This document shows, in pieces, positions 1-9,407 of a stretch of DNA of 64,000 nucleotides; within the stretch, counting starts at the first letter, position 1; each line of letters begins with the position of its first letter. The notes under the pieces were generated by a model that saw nothing but the letters and a program-made list of their open reading frames with translations, did no database searches and was not told where the DNA came from. The DNA comes from Novosphingobium sp. PhB165 (lineage in GTDB: Bacteria > Pseudomonadota > Alphaproteobacteria > Sphingomonadales > Sphingomonadaceae). The stretch covers positions 186,001 through 250,000 of the forward strand of contig NZ_SLVB01000004.1 in assembly GCF_004341845.1 (NCBI RefSeq), in the 5' to 3' direction. The translations under genes were made by a program, and so were the position numbers.

Positions 1-48
1 GCTCCTGAAAAGGTCTGCTTGACGGAGAAGGCGTCCGCTTTAGGGCAT

Positions 49-1050
49 ATGGCCATGAAGTTTCTCTCCGACAACGCCGCACGGGTCCACCCGAGGGTCT
101 GGGACGCCATGAAGGCTGCCGACGAACCCGATTCGCCTTACGATGGCGACGCACTGAGCAAAGCACTCGACGCGCGCTTTTCCGCGCTGTTCGGCCGCGA
201 TTGCGCGGCGCTCTGGGTAGCGACAGGGACGGCGGCGAACTGCCTGGCGCTTTCGGCCATGGTCGAGCCGCACGGCGCCGTGATCTGCCACCGCGAGGCG
301 CATATCGAGATGGACGAGGGCGGCGCGCCCGGTTTCTACCTCCACGGCGCCAAGCTGCTGCTGGCCGATGGCGAAAGCGCGAAGATCACGCCCGATGCGA
401 TTGCCCGCGTGATCGACCCGATCCGCGACGGCGTGCATCAGGTCCAGCCCCATGCCGTCTCGATCACGCAGGCGAGCGAATATGGCTGCGTCTACCGGCC
501 CGAGGAACTGGCCGCGCTTTCCGCCTTCGTGAAGGGCAAGGGGCTCGGTCTGCACATGGACGGCGCGCGGTTCGGCAATGCCGTGGCATTCCTTGGCGGC
601 AGCGCGGCGGATGCGGCACGGGGCGTCGATGCGCTGAGCTTTGGCATGGTCAAGAACGGGGCGATGAGCGCCGAGGCCATCGTCTTCTTCGATCCCGCCA
701 TGGCTGATAAGGTCCGCTTCCGCCGCAAGCGCGCGGGGCATCTGCAATCGAAGGGCCGCTATCTGGCCGCACAGATTCTGGCGATGCTGGAGGGCGACCT
801 CTGGCTGGACAATGCGCGCGCGTCCAATGCCGCCGCTGCCGAAATCGCGGCGGCTGCCGGTGCGCGCTTGCTGCACCCGGTCGAGGCTAACGAGATTTTC
901 CTCACCTCCACCGCCGCCGAACGCGCGGTGCTGCGGGCGCAGGGCTTCGAGTTCTACGACTGGGGCGACGATGCGGCCCGGCTCGTCACGGCATGGGATT
1001 CGCGGCCGGAGCACGTTTCCGCGCTCGCCCGCGCGATTGCCGCCCTGTGA
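49..1050 (+). CDS. ltaE: Low-specificity L-threonine aldolase (PLP enzyme)
   Basis: Fold-type I PLP lyase of the beta-eliminating lyase/threonine aldolase family, which cleaves L-threonine or L-allo-threonine to glycine and acetaldehyde in the cytosol. The protein opens with the family's FLSDNAA.VHP signature, has the ATGTAAN phosphate-binding region near residue 65, HMDGARFGNA in the middle, and a candidate Schiff-base lysine near residue 202 in GMVKNGA. Length (333 aa) fits the family. I start at the ATG at 49; a further ATG lies at 55, and an upstream TTG at 19 keeps the frame open, so the gene could extend left of the window. The stop overlaps the GTG of the next gene (GTGA), so the two are probably co-translated. 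Confidence 0.8.
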   Translation: MAMKFLSDNAARVHPRVWDAMKAADEPDSPYDGDALSKALDARFSALFGRDCAALWVATGTAANCLALSAMVEPHGAVICHREAHIEMDEGGAPGFYLHGAKLLLADGESAKITPDAIARVIDPIRDGVHQVQPHAVSITQASEYGCVYRPEELAALSAFVKGKGLGLHMDGARFGNAVAFLGGSAADAARGVDALSFGMVKNGAMSAEAIVFFDPAMADKVRFRRKRAGHLQSKGRYLAAQILAMLEGDLWLDNARASNAAAAEIAAAAGARLLHPVEANEIFLTSTAAERAVLRAQGFEFYDWGDDAARLVTAWDSRPEHVSALARAIAAL

Positions 1051-1976
1051 GCGCGAACGCGGCGAGCGACACGGCGGCCCCCGGTTTCTTCAAGCCGGCG
1101 GTCATTCTGCCGTTCATGCTGGTGGCGCTGATCTGGGGATCGACCTGGTTCGTCATCACTGGCCAGATTGCCGAAGTGCCGGCCAGCTGGTCGGTGGCAT
1201 GGCGCTTCGCGCTGGCGACGCCGGCCATGTTCGTTGTCGCGATCGCCATGGGCAAGAGCCTGAGGCTGGGCAGGGCCGGGCAGTTGCTGGCGCTCGCGGT
1301 GGGCGTGACGCAGTTCTGCGGCAACTACAACTTCGTCTATCGCGCCGAAATGCACCTGACTTCGGGCATTGTCGCGGTGATGATCGGCCTGCTGCTGGTG
1401 CCCAATGCGATTCTGGCGCGGGTGCTGCTCAAGCAGCCGATCACCGGGCGCTTCGTGGTCGGCAGCGCGATCGCCATTGCCGGTCTCGCTCTATTGCTGG
1501 TCCATGAGGCGCATGAAGCGCCGCTGGGCGGAAAGGTCGTGCTGGGCACGGTCTTCGCCCTGATCGCGATGCTGTGCGCGTCGGTTTCGAACGTGATTCA
1601 GGCAAACGAGACCGGCAAGGCCCTGCCGATGGTGAGCCTGCTGTCGTGGGCGATGCTCTACGGCACGCTTTGCGACGTGGCTGTGGCCTGGCTCTTCGCG
1701 GGGCCGCCGGTGATCCCGCGCGATGCGAACTACTGGATGGGCACCGCCTACCTCGCGATCCTCGGTTCGGTGGTGACCTTCCCGCTCTACTACACGCTGA
1801 TCCGCCAGCTTGGCGCGGGCAAGGCCGCCTATAACGGCGTTGTCGTGATCGTGATCGCCATGTTCATCTCGACGCTGTTCGAGGGTTATCAGTGGTCGGC
1901 GCTGGCGATTGCCGGGGCGGCGCTGGCGACTGTCGGGCTGGTCGTGGCGCTGATGTCGCGCAGCCCTTCGCGGTAA
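1047..1976 (+). CDS. EamA/DMT-superfamily transporter
   Basis: Inner-membrane drug/metabolite transporter of the EamA (RhaT) type, probably an exporter of a small metabolite or amino acid; the substrate cannot be read from the sequence. The protein is a run of about ten hydrophobic segments in two EamA repeats, with the usual LIWGSTWFVI start of the first helix. I choose the GTG at 1047, which overlaps the stop of the threonine aldolase (GTGA), rather than longer in-frame starts lying wholly inside that gene. The coupling hints that it moves an amino acid related to the upstream enzyme (inference). Its 3' end overlaps the convergent dehydrogenase gene by about 90 bases. Confidence 0.8.
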   Translation: MSANAASDTAAPGFFKPAVILPFMLVALIWGSTWFVITGQIAEVPASWSVAWRFALATPAMFVVAIAMGKSLRLGRAGQLLALAVGVTQFCGNYNFVYRAEMHLTSGIVAVMIGLLLVPNAILARVLLKQPITGRFVVGSAIAIAGLALLLVHEAHEAPLGGKVVLGTVFALIAMLCASVSNVIQANETGKALPMVSLLSWAMLYGTLCDVAVAWLFAGPPVIPRDANYWMGTAYLAILGSVVTFPLYYTLIRQLGAGKAAYNGVVVIVIAMFISTLFEGYQWSALAIAGAALATVGLVVALMSRSPSR

Positions 1977-2734
1977 GTCGCAAAGCGCGGTTTCCAGCCG
2001 AGGACGTGCCGCGCCTTGCCATTGGCGACGCGGCGGTTCTCCGCATAGAACGCCCGCGCCATCGGGGAAAGCGCCGCTTCCTCCAGTGATTGCAGCGGGG
2101 GAAGCGGCAGCCCGGCAAGGCGGCAGGCTTCCTCCACGACGCGGTTCTGGCCGCAGGGCAGATCGTCGGAAAGGTTGTAGGCGCCCGCCGGTGCCCTGAG
2201 TCCGGCGATCACGCCCGAGGCGATATCTTCGACATGGACGCGGCTGAACACTTGGCCCGGCAAGTCGATGCGATGCGCGCGGCCTTCGCGCGCGCGGTCC
2301 AGCATCGAGCGACCGGGCCCGTAGATGCCGGGAAGCCGATAGACCCGCGCGCCCAGCGCAAGCCACTCGCCATCCGCCTCGGCCCGTGCAGTGCGGCGGC
2401 CGGTGCCGATGGGGGCGCTCTCGTCCACCCATGCCCCGCCGGCATCGCCGTAGACGCCGGTGGAGGAGAGGTAGGACAGCGCCTTGCCTTTCAGCGCAGG
2501 ACCATAGCGCTCCAGTACCGGATCGAGCGGTTCGCCGCGCCCCTCGTTGCCGGGCGGGACCGAGGACAGCACATGATCGGCATCGGCCAGCGCGAGGCGC
2601 ACGTTACCCTCATCCTCGAACGACAGCGTGCCGTCGCGGCCGGTCGAGATCACTTCCCAGCCCATGCGGGACAGGCGCGCGGCCACCACGCTTGCAGTGT
2701 AGCCAATGCCGAAGATGAACAGGCGGGGCGCCAT
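1889..2734 (-). CDS. Atypical short-chain dehydrogenase/NAD-epimerase-like protein (YeeZ type)
   Basis: Cytosolic Rossmann-fold protein of the atypical SDR/NAD(P)-dependent epimerase group resembling E. coli YeeZ; substrate unknown. The N-terminus LFIFGIGYTASVVA is a dinucleotide-binding glycine motif, and YLSSTGVYGD is the central strand/active-site region typical of this subgroup. I start at the ATG at 2734 (281 aa), because the longer frame up to 2869 adds a low-complexity leader that overlaps pepN on the other strand. It is convergent with the EamA gene, with overlapping 3' ends, and divergent from pepN, leaving only about 85 bases for both promoters. Confidence 0.75.
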   Translation of the reverse strand: MAPRLFIFGIGYTASVVAARLSRMGWEVISTGRDGTLSFEDEGNVRLALADADHVLSSVPPGNEGRGEPLDPVLERYGPALKGKALSYLSSTGVYGDAGGAWVDESAPIGTGRRTARAEADGEWLALGARVYRLPGIYGPGRSMLDRAREGRAHRIDLPGQVFSRVHVEDIASGVIAGLRAPAGAYNLSDDLPCGQNRVVEEACRLAGLPLPPLQSLEEAALSPMARAFYAENRRVANGKARHVLGWKPRFATYREGLRDISATTSPTVASAAPAIASADH

Positions 2735-2819
2735 GGCTCTCGCTTTCTCTGAAAAATCGCTGCGATTTTCGTAGCGGCACGGCTGGCAATCGCAAGGCGG
2801 GGGGCTTAACTCCAAGCGT

Positions 2820-5450
2820 ATGGACATCGCCAGCAACGCCGCCCAGCCCGAAGCCGCTCCCGTCACCACGCCCGCCGTGATCCGCCGCGCGGATTACCGG
2901 CCGCCCGAATGGCTGGTTCCGGCCATCGCGCTCGACTTCCGGCTCGGTATCGATGCCACGCATGTGACCGCGAAGCTCTCGGTAACGCGCAATCCGGCGG
3001 GTGAGGGGAGCACGACGCTGCGCCTCAATGGCGACCAGATCGCCCCGCTTGCCGTCCGCGTCGACGGCGATGCGGTGAACAACTGGCGGCTCGATGGCGC
3101 CGACCTGCTGGTCGAGCTTTCGGGCGATGCGCATGAGGTCGAAGTCGAAACCGCCGTGAACCCGGCGGCCAACAGCCAGCTCATGGGCCTCTATGCCTCC
3201 AACGGCATGCTCTGCACCCAGTGCGAGGCCGAGGGCTTCCGCCGCATCACCTTCTTCCCGGACCGGCCCGACGTGCTCTCGACCTATTCGGTGCACATGG
3301 CGGGCGACAAGGCGGCCTTCCCGATCCTGCTCTCCAACGGCAACTGCACGGCCACCGGCGAGAACGCCGACGGTACGCACTGGGCCGATTGGCACGATCC
3401 CTGGCCCAAGCCGAGCTACCTTTTCGCGTTGGTCGCGGGCGATCTCGTGGCCAACAACGCGCAGTTCACCACGCGGTCGGGCCGCAAGGTCGATCTCAAC
3501 ATCTGGGTCCGCGCGGGCGACGAGCAGCGCACGCAGCACGCGATGGATTCGCTGATCGCCTCGATGAAGTGGGACGAGCAAGCGTTCGGCCGCGAATACG
3601 ATCTCGACCTGTTCAACGTCGTCGCCGTGTCGGACTTCAATATGGGCGCGATGGAGAACAAGGGCCTCAACGTCTTCAACACCCGCTACGTCCTTGCCGA
3701 GCCGGAAACCGCGACCGATGCCGATTACGACGGCATCGAGAGCGTGATCGGCCATGAGTACTTCCACAATTGGTCGGGCAACCGCGTGACCTGCCGCGAC
3801 TGGTTCCAGCTTTCGCTGAAGGAGGGCTTCACCGTCCTGCGCGACCAGCTGTTCAGCGCCGACATGGGCAGCGAGCCGGTCAAGCGGATCGAGGACGTGC
3901 GCACCCTGCGCGGCGGCCAGTTCCCCGAGGATTCGGGCCCGCTCGCCCATCCGATCCGCCCGGATTCCTATCAGGAAATCAGCAACTTCTACACGGCGAC
4001 GGTCTACAACAAGGGCGCCGAGGTGATCCGCATGATGCGGACCATGGCGGGCACCGAACGGTTCCGCCAGGGCACGGACCTCTACTTCGACCGCCACGAC
4101 GGCGAGGCGGCGACGTGCGAGGACTTCGTCAAGGCCATCGAGGACGGTGCCGGGCTGGACCTCAAGCAGTTCCGCCTCTGGTATTCGCAGGCGGGCACCC
4201 CGCAAGTCTCGGTTTCGCTGACGCATGAGGGCGAGACGGCGACGCTGACGCTCTCGCAGACCGTACCTGCCACGCCCGGCCAGCCGGACAAGCAGCCGAT
4301 GCCGATTCCGCTGCGCGTCGCCCTGTTCGACCGCGACACCGGCACCCATTCGGGCGAGCGGCTGATCGTGCTCGACAAGGTCGAGGACAGCTTCGTCTTC
4401 GAAGGCTTCGCCCGCGCGCCGGTGCTGTCGATCAATCGCGGCTTCTCAGCGCCCGTTGCCATCGAATTCGAGCGCGATCCCGAAGACCTCGTGTTCCTGG
4501 CCGCGCGCGATGACGATCCCTTTGCCCGCTACGAGGCGATGCAGAGCCTCGTCGTCCAGCACCTTGTCGCGGCGGTGGGCGGCGGACTGGCCGATGCTGA
4601 CCGTGCTGCCGGTCGTGCCGCCATCGGCAAGGCTTTCGCGGCGATTATTGCCGACGAGGCGCTCGACGACCTGATGCGCGGCGAACTGATGATGCTGCCG
4701 ACCGTCGCTTACCTCTCCGAGCAAGTGCTGGTGGCCGATCCTTACGCGATCCACGAGGAACGCGAGGCGCTCAAGCACTGGCTGGGCGGCGAACTGGCCG
4801 ATGAACTGAAGGTGCTGCACGACCGCGTTTCCGCCGTTCCCTACGGCCGCGACGCGGCGGCGCGCGGCGCCCGCAAGACCAAGGCGCAGGCACTCGTCCT
4901 GATCGCCTCGGGCGACGGCGTGGAAGGCGCTGCCCGCGCCAGCGCGCAGTACCGTGCGGCCGACAACATGACCGACCGCCAGTCCGCGCTCACCGTGCTG
5001 TGCAACCTCGACGGCCCCGAGCGCGCCGAGGCGCTGGCCGATTTCCACAAGCGCTATCAGGGCAATGCGCTGGTGATCGACAAGTGGTTCCAGCTTCAGG
5101 CGAGCTGCTTCCACCCGCAAGTGCTCGAACACGTCCGCGCGCTGGCCGAGCATCCCGACTTCACGCTGGGCAATCCCAACCGTGTCCGCGCGCTCTACAT
5201 GTCGCTGGCGGTCAATCCGAAAGGCTTCCACGACGCCAGCGGCGAGGGCTATCGCCTGATCGGCGACCTGATCCGCCGCCTCGATCCGCTTAACCCGCAG
5301 ACCACCGCGCGATTCGTGCCGCATCTCGGCCGCTGGCGCCGGATCGAGCCGGTCCGCGCCGCCATGATGCGCGCCGAGCTGGAGCAGATCATGGCCCAGC
5401 CCGATCTCTCGCGCGATGTGCGCGAACAGGTGGGCAAGAGCCTTGGCTGA
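2820..5450 (+). CDS. pepN: Aminopeptidase N (M1 zinc metallopeptidase)
   Basis: M1-family aminopeptidase that removes N-terminal residues from peptides in the cytosol. The substrate-anchoring GAMEN motif is at residues 276-280, and the zinc site HEYFH is at 312-316 with the third ligand Glu335 (HExxH-x18-E), exactly as in the family. Length (876 aa) matches the proteobacterial PepN form, with the long alpha-helical C-terminal domain beginning around residue 540. The start ATG at 2820 lies just downstream of the divergent dehydrogenase gene. The end overlaps the start of pgeF, so they are probably one transcript. Confidence 0.95.
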   Translation: MDIASNAAQPEAAPVTTPAVIRRADYRPPEWLVPAIALDFRLGIDATHVTAKLSVTRNPAGEGSTTLRLNGDQIAPLAVRVDGDAVNNWRLDGADLLVELSGDAHEVEVETAVNPAANSQLMGLYASNGMLCTQCEAEGFRRITFFPDRPDVLSTYSVHMAGDKAAFPILLSNGNCTATGENADGTHWADWHDPWPKPSYLFALVAGDLVANNAQFTTRSGRKVDLNIWVRAGDEQRTQHAMDSLIASMKWDEQAFGREYDLDLFNVVAVSDFNMGAMENKGLNVFNTRYVLAEPETATDADYDGIESVIGHEYFHNWSGNRVTCRDWFQLSLKEGFTVLRDQLFSADMGSEPVKRIEDVRTLRGGQFPEDSGPLAHPIRPDSYQEISNFYTATVYNKGAEVIRMMRTMAGTERFRQGTDLYFDRHDGEAATCEDFVKAIEDGAGLDLKQFRLWYSQAGTPQVSVSLTHEGETATLTLSQTVPATPGQPDKQPMPIPLRVALFDRDTGTHSGERLIVLDKVEDSFVFEGFARAPVLSINRGFSAPVAIEFERDPEDLVFLAARDDDPFARYEAMQSLVVQHLVAAVGGGLADADRAAGRAAIGKAFAAIIADEALDDLMRGELMMLPTVAYLSEQVLVADPYAIHEEREALKHWLGGELADELKVLHDRVSAVPYGRDAAARGARKTKAQALVLIASGDGVEGAARASAQYRAADNMTDRQSALTVLCNLDGPERAEALADFHKRYQGNALVIDKWFQLQASCFHPQVLEHVRALAEHPDFTLGNPNRVRALYMSLAVNPKGFHDASGEGYRLIGDLIRRLDPLNPQTTARFVPHLGRWRRIEPVRAAMMRAELEQIMAQPDLSRDVREQVGKSLG

Positions 5451-6228
5451 GGCCGCCGACGTGCGCACGGTGGAGGTCAACCGGGCCAAAGTACTGGATA
5501 GCCTTCCGCATGGTTTTCTCGGCCGTCGCGGCGGGGTCAGCACGGGCGAGGTGTCCGGCCTCAACGTCGGCCTCGGCTCCGGTGACGATCCCATCGCCAT
5601 TGCCGAGAATCGCCGCCGCGCGGTCGAGGCGGTGCTGCCCGGCGGACAGCTGGCGAGCCTCTACCAGGTCCATTCACCGGATTGCGTCGTAGTGGGCGAC
5701 ACGGTGTGGAGCGATGCCGAACGCCCCCACGCCGACGCCTTGGTCACCGCCCGCCCGGGCGTCGTCCTCGGCGTGTTGACGGCGGACTGCGCGCCGGTGC
5801 TGCTGGCCGATCGCGAGGCGGGGGTGGTGGGTGCCGCCCATGCCGGATGGAAAGGCGCGGTGGCCGGAGTCACCGATCGCACCATCGCCGCCATGATATC
5901 GCTCGGGGCCGAGCCATCCCGGATCGTTGCGGCGGTCGGCCCCTGCATCGCCGCCGTCTCCTACGAGGTGGACGAGGGTTTCCACGAACGCTTCCTCGCG
6001 CAAGCGGCCGGCAACCGGCAATTCTTCAGCGCCGGGCGACCCGGTCACTGGCAGTTCGATCTGGAAGCCTATGTCGCCGCGCGGCTGGAAAGTGCCGGAA
6101 TCGCTGGCGTAGAGCGTCTCGGCCTCGATACTTATGCGCAGCCGGACCGATTCTATTCGTTTCGCCGCGCCACCCACCGGGCCGAAGCCAGTTACGGACG
6201 GCAGTTCTCGCTCATCGCCGCAGGGTGA
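5443..6228 (+). CDS. pgeF: Peptidoglycan editing factor PgeF (laccase-domain/YfiH family)
   Basis: Member of the YfiH/DUF152 family, copper- or zinc-binding proteins known in E. coli to keep L-serine out of peptidoglycan stems (PgeF), with related purine-nucleoside-cleaving activity in other members. The metal triad is visible: His77 in YQVHSPDC, Cys116 in LTADCAP and His133 in AAHAGWKG, with the family spacing, and PHGFLGRRGGVSTG near the start. The start is uncertain: TTG at 5443 overlaps the pepN stop and has an AGGTGGG-like ribosome site; ATG 5416 and GTG 5461 are alternatives. It is the last gene of the pepN transcript. Confidence 0.85.
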   Translation: MAEAADVRTVEVNRAKVLDSLPHGFLGRRGGVSTGEVSGLNVGLGSGDDPIAIAENRRRAVEAVLPGGQLASLYQVHSPDCVVVGDTVWSDAERPHADALVTARPGVVLGVLTADCAPVLLADREAGVVGAAHAGWKGAVAGVTDRTIAAMISLGAEPSRIVAAVGPCIAAVSYEVDEGFHERFLAQAAGNRQFFSAGRPGHWQFDLEAYVAARLESAGIAGVERLGLDTYAQPDRFYSFRRATHRAEASYGRQFSLIAAG

Positions 6229-6593
6229 TTGCCCGGGGTAATTGCTGAGGGGGATCGCCGGGGGGATCGTTTCGCCCGGACCCTCGCCATCCTGCCGCTC
6301 TCGCGTTCCGCCACGCCCCAGTCTTGCGCGGCGGGGCCTTATTGCTTGAATTTGCAGGCTCGCCCGCGCCATCGTCCTGCCAAAAAGGCGGTTGGCACGT
6401 TGGATTTTCGTGTTATCAGCCCGATACGTCGGTATTCGATCCGGGGCAGACACAGTGATGTGTTCGGATCTCTCGAACCGTAATGGGGGATACCAGACTA
6501 AATAATAAGTGGTCAGGATCTGGGCTCGCCTCCGGATTACACCGGGGCGGGTTGTCGATAAAAACAAGTCAATAACGTAGGGCAAGGGCAAAC
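6229..6593. other. Intergenic region upstream of petABC
   Basis: Non-coding stretch of 365 bases between pgeF and the Rieske gene. It must hold the petABC promoter, but I see no -35/-10 pair or operator that I would defend. The last 100 bases are less GC-rich than the surroundings. A short AAGGGCAAAC-like sequence directly precedes the petA ATG. Confidence 0.5.
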
Positions 6594-7127
6594 ATGGCTG
6601 AGGCAGACGGCGTGCGCCGGCGCGATTTCATCAATATCGCCGCAGTAAGCGCGGCGGGAGTTGCAGGCGTCGGGATCGTGGTCCCGCTCGTCAGCCAGAT
6701 GTCCGCTTCGGCAGACGTGCTTGCCGCATCTTCGACCGAGATCGACATCTCCTCGATCCAGCCCGGCCAGGCGATCAAGGCGATCTTCCGCAAGCAGCCC
6801 GTTTTCGTGCGCAATCTGACGCCGCACGAGATCGAGGAAGCCAACAAGGTCGATGTCTCCAGCCTGCGCGATCCGCAGACGCTTGAGCAGCGGACCAAGG
6901 AAGGCAAGACCAACTGGCTGATCACGATGGGCGTCTGCACGCACCTCGGCTGCGTCCCGCTCGGGGCCGGTGAGGGAGAGCCGCGCGGCGAGTTCGGCGG
7001 TTACTTCTGCCCCTGCCACGGCTCCACTTACGATACCGCCGCCCGTATCCGTAAGGGCCCCGCGCCCAAGAACCTTGAGGTTCCGGTATACGAATTCACC
7101 AAAGACACGGTCGTCAAGATCGGCTGA
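6594..7127 (+). CDS. petA: Ubiquinol-cytochrome c reductase Rieske iron-sulfur subunit
   Basis: Iron-sulfur subunit of the cytochrome bc1 complex, which passes an electron from ubiquinol to cytochrome c1 on the periplasmic side. The N-terminus VRRRDFIN followed by a hydrophobic segment (about residues 17-37) is a Tat-type anchor, as usual for Rieske proteins. The 2Fe-2S ligands are in CTHLGC (Cys115, His117) and CPCHGS (Cys139, His142), with the disulfide pair Cys120/Cys141. Length 177 aa is normal. It is the first gene of petA-petB-petC; petB follows after 23 bases. Confidence 0.97.
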   Translation: MAEADGVRRRDFINIAAVSAAGVAGVGIVVPLVSQMSASADVLAASSTEIDISSIQPGQAIKAIFRKQPVFVRNLTPHEIEEANKVDVSSLRDPQTLEQRTKEGKTNWLITMGVCTHLGCVPLGAGEGEPRGEFGGYFCPCHGSTYDTAARIRKGPAPKNLEVPVYEFTKDTVVKIG

Positions 7128-7150
7128 GGCGAAGCGAGAGGATAAAGAAA

Positions 7151-8449
7151 ATGAGCTTTCCCTGGGCCAAGGAATACAAGCCGAGCCACCCCTTCATGCA
7201 GTGGATGGACGAGAAGCTGCCCATCCCGCGTCTCGTCTACAACGCCGTCGGCGGCGGCTATGAAGTTCCGCGCAACCTGAACTATTTCTGGAACTTTGGT
7301 TTCCTCGCGGGGCTCTGCCTCATCCTCCAGATCGTCACCGGCGTGGTCATGGCCATGCACTACGCGGCCAATACCGCCGTGGCGTTCGACACTGTCGAAA
7401 TGACGATGCGGGACGTGAACTGGGGCTGGCTGATGCGCTACGCGCACGCCAACGGCGCCTCGGCCTTCTTCGTCGTCATCTACATCCACATCTTCCGCGG
7501 CTTTTTCTACGGCTCGTACAAGGCCCCGCGCGAGATGGTGTGGCTGCTGGGTGTCGTGATCTTCCTGCTGATGATGGCCACCGCCTTCATGGGCTACGTG
7601 CTGCCGTGGGGCCAGATGAGCTTCTGGGGCGCCAAGGTCATCACCGGCCTGTTTTCGGCCATCCCGCTTGTCGGTGAGCCGCTCCAGCAGTGGCTGCTCG
7701 GCGGCTTCGCGCCGGACAATGCCGCGCTCAACCGCTTCTTCTCGCTGCACTTCCTGCTGCCCTTCGTGATCCTGGGCGTGGTGATCCTGCACATCTGGGC
7801 CCTGCATATCCCCGGCTCGTCGAACCCGACCGGCGTCGAAGTGAAGAGCGAGAGCGATACCGTTCCGTTCTACCCCTACTACGTCGCCAAGGACGGCTGG
7901 GCGATCGGCGTCTTCGCCATCCTGTTCTGCGCGATGGTGTTCTTCTTCCCGAACTACCTTGGCCACCCGGACAACTACATTCCGGCCAACCCGATGAGCA
8001 CGCCCGCGCATATCGTGCCCGAATGGTACTTCTGGCCGTTCTACGCGATCCTGCGCGCCTTCACGCAGGACTTCCTGTTCATCCCCGCCAAGCTGATGGG
8101 CGTGATGGCGATGTTCGGCGCGATCCTGGTGTGGTTCTTCCTGCCCTGGCTGGACAAGTCGCCGGTCCGTTCGGGCGCCTACCGCCCGCTCTACCGCAAG
8201 TTCTTCTTCTTCGGCCTGCTGCCGGCGATGGCGGTGCTGTTCTACTGCGGTGGTGCGCCGGCGCAGGAGCCCTTCGTGATGCTCAGCCAGCTCGCCGGGC
8301 TCTACTACTTCGCGCACTTCCTCATCATCATTCCGATCGTCTCGGCCATCGAGAAGCCGGATCCGCTGCCCTTCTCCATCACCGAGGCTGTCCTCGGCGC
8401 GGACGAAGAAGCCAAGCTTGCCCCCTCGCCCTCGGCGACGGTTGCCTGA
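7151..8449 (+). CDS. petB: Cytochrome b of the bc1 complex
   Basis: Eight-helix inner-membrane cytochrome b carrying the two hemes and both quinone sites of complex III. The sequence shows the classic helix-B haem region, LILQIVTGVVMAMHY, the MRYAHANGAS and IYIHIFRGFFYGSYK segments, WGQMSFWGAKVITGL, and the PEWYFWPFYAILRAF quinol-oxidation motif. Length 432 aa is the alphaproteobacterial full-length form. It sits between petA and petC with short spacers, so the three are surely one operon, closed by the terminator at 9317. Confidence 0.97.
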   Translation: MSFPWAKEYKPSHPFMQWMDEKLPIPRLVYNAVGGGYEVPRNLNYFWNFGFLAGLCLILQIVTGVVMAMHYAANTAVAFDTVEMTMRDVNWGWLMRYAHANGASAFFVVIYIHIFRGFFYGSYKAPREMVWLLGVVIFLLMMATAFMGYVLPWGQMSFWGAKVITGLFSAIPLVGEPLQQWLLGGFAPDNAALNRFFSLHFLLPFVILGVVILHIWALHIPGSSNPTGVEVKSESDTVPFYPYYVAKDGWAIGVFAILFCAMVFFFPNYLGHPDNYIPANPMSTPAHIVPEWYFWPFYAILRAFTQDFLFIPAKLMGVMAMFGAILVWFFLPWLDKSPVRSGAYRPLYRKFFFFGLLPAMAVLFYCGGAPAQEPFVMLSQLAGLYYFAHFLIIIPIVSAIEKPDPLPFSITEAVLGADEEAKLAPSPSATVA

Positions 8450-8476
8450 CACCAGCTGGAACGAAAGACGAAAGAC

Positions 8477-9289
8477 ATGGCACGCATTCTCTCGATCCTC
8501 GTCGGGCTGTTCTTCACGGTCGCGCTGGCGTGGTCGTTCGGCAAGGGCGCCTACACGCAAATCACCGACCCGCCGGCAGCAACCGCTGAGCACGAATTCC
8601 ACCTCGCGCCCCGCGAATATACCTTCGTGAGCGACGGCATACTCGGCCGCTTCGACCGCGAGCAGCTTCAGCGCGGCTTCGAAGTCTACAAGGAAATCTG
8701 CTCGACCTGCCACGCGATCCGCCACGTCGCCTTCCGCGATCTCGGCGCGCTGGGCTACAGCGAAGCCGAAGTGAAGGCGATCGCCAAGGGCTTCCAGGTG
8801 CCGGTGTTCAACCCGGCCACCGGTGAAGTGGAAACGCGCGCCGGCATGGCGACCGACTACTTCCCGCCGGTGGTCTACGCCGGGCAGGGCACGCCGCCGG
8901 ATCTCTCGCTGATCACCAAGGCGCGTCACGAGGGGCCGCAGTACGTCCGCTCGCTGCTGACCGGCTATCAGGACCAGCCCGCCGACCTTCTGAAGAAGTT
9001 CCCGGATTCGAAGACTCCGGACGGCCTGCACTACAACCCCTACTTCGCGAACCTCAACATCGCGATGCCGCCGCCGCTGACCGCCGATGGTCAGGTAACG
9101 TTCTCGGACGGCACCAAGGCGACCAAGGAGCAGATGGCCACCGACGTGGCGGCCTTCCTGGTCTGGACTGCCGAACCGAAGCTGGAAAAGCGCCATCAGA
9201 CCGGCTTGGCCGTGCTGGGCTTCCTGCTCTTCGCAACGGTGATGGGCTACTTGTCGTACCGGAATATCTGGGCCGGCAAGAAGCACTGA
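8477..9289 (+). CDS. petC: Cytochrome c1 of the bc1 complex
   Basis: Membrane-anchored c-type cytochrome that takes the electron from the Rieske centre and reduces soluble cytochrome c. An N-terminal signal segment (residues 1-27) is followed by the haem-binding CSTCH at residues 75-79; the axial methionine is probably that in NIAMPPPL near residue 196. A C-terminal hydrophobic helix (about 243-262) anchors it, ending in a basic tail (GKKH). Length 270 aa is normal for the free-standing c1 type. It is the last gene of petABC. Confidence 0.96.
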   Translation: MARILSILVGLFFTVALAWSFGKGAYTQITDPPAATAEHEFHLAPREYTFVSDGILGRFDREQLQRGFEVYKEICSTCHAIRHVAFRDLGALGYSEAEVKAIAKGFQVPVFNPATGEVETRAGMATDYFPPVVYAGQGTPPDLSLITKARHEGPQYVRSLLTGYQDQPADLLKKFPDSKTPDGLHYNPYFANLNIAMPPPLTADGQVTFSDGTKATKEQMATDVAAFLVWTAEPKLEKRHQTGLAVLGFLLFATVMGYLSYRNIWAGKKH

Positions 9290-9316
9290 GGCCCGGTTCG
9301 CCGATCCGATCGAAAG

Positions 9317-9347
9317 CCCCGCCATCCACCCGGATGGCGGGGTTTTT
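9317..9347 (+). terminator. Rho-independent terminator of petABC
   Basis: An 11-bp perfect stem CCCCGCCATCC (9317-9327) / GGATGGCGGGG (9332-9342) with a 4-base loop is followed by five T. It lies 27 bases after the petC stop. Confidence 0.93.
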
Positions 9348-9407
9348 CGCATCCGGTCCGGCGATCTTGGCTTTTCCTGCGCGGTCCGAGCGGCTAGGCC
9401 CTGCGCC

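Noticed and set aside
2610..4349. 579-codon minus-strand open frame opposite pepN
   Set aside because: Antisense to the conserved M1 motifs; no domain and no ribosome site.
6390..6420. Sigma-54 promoter before petABC (TGGCAC...)
   Set aside because: TGGCAC is present but the required TTGC element at the right spacing is not.
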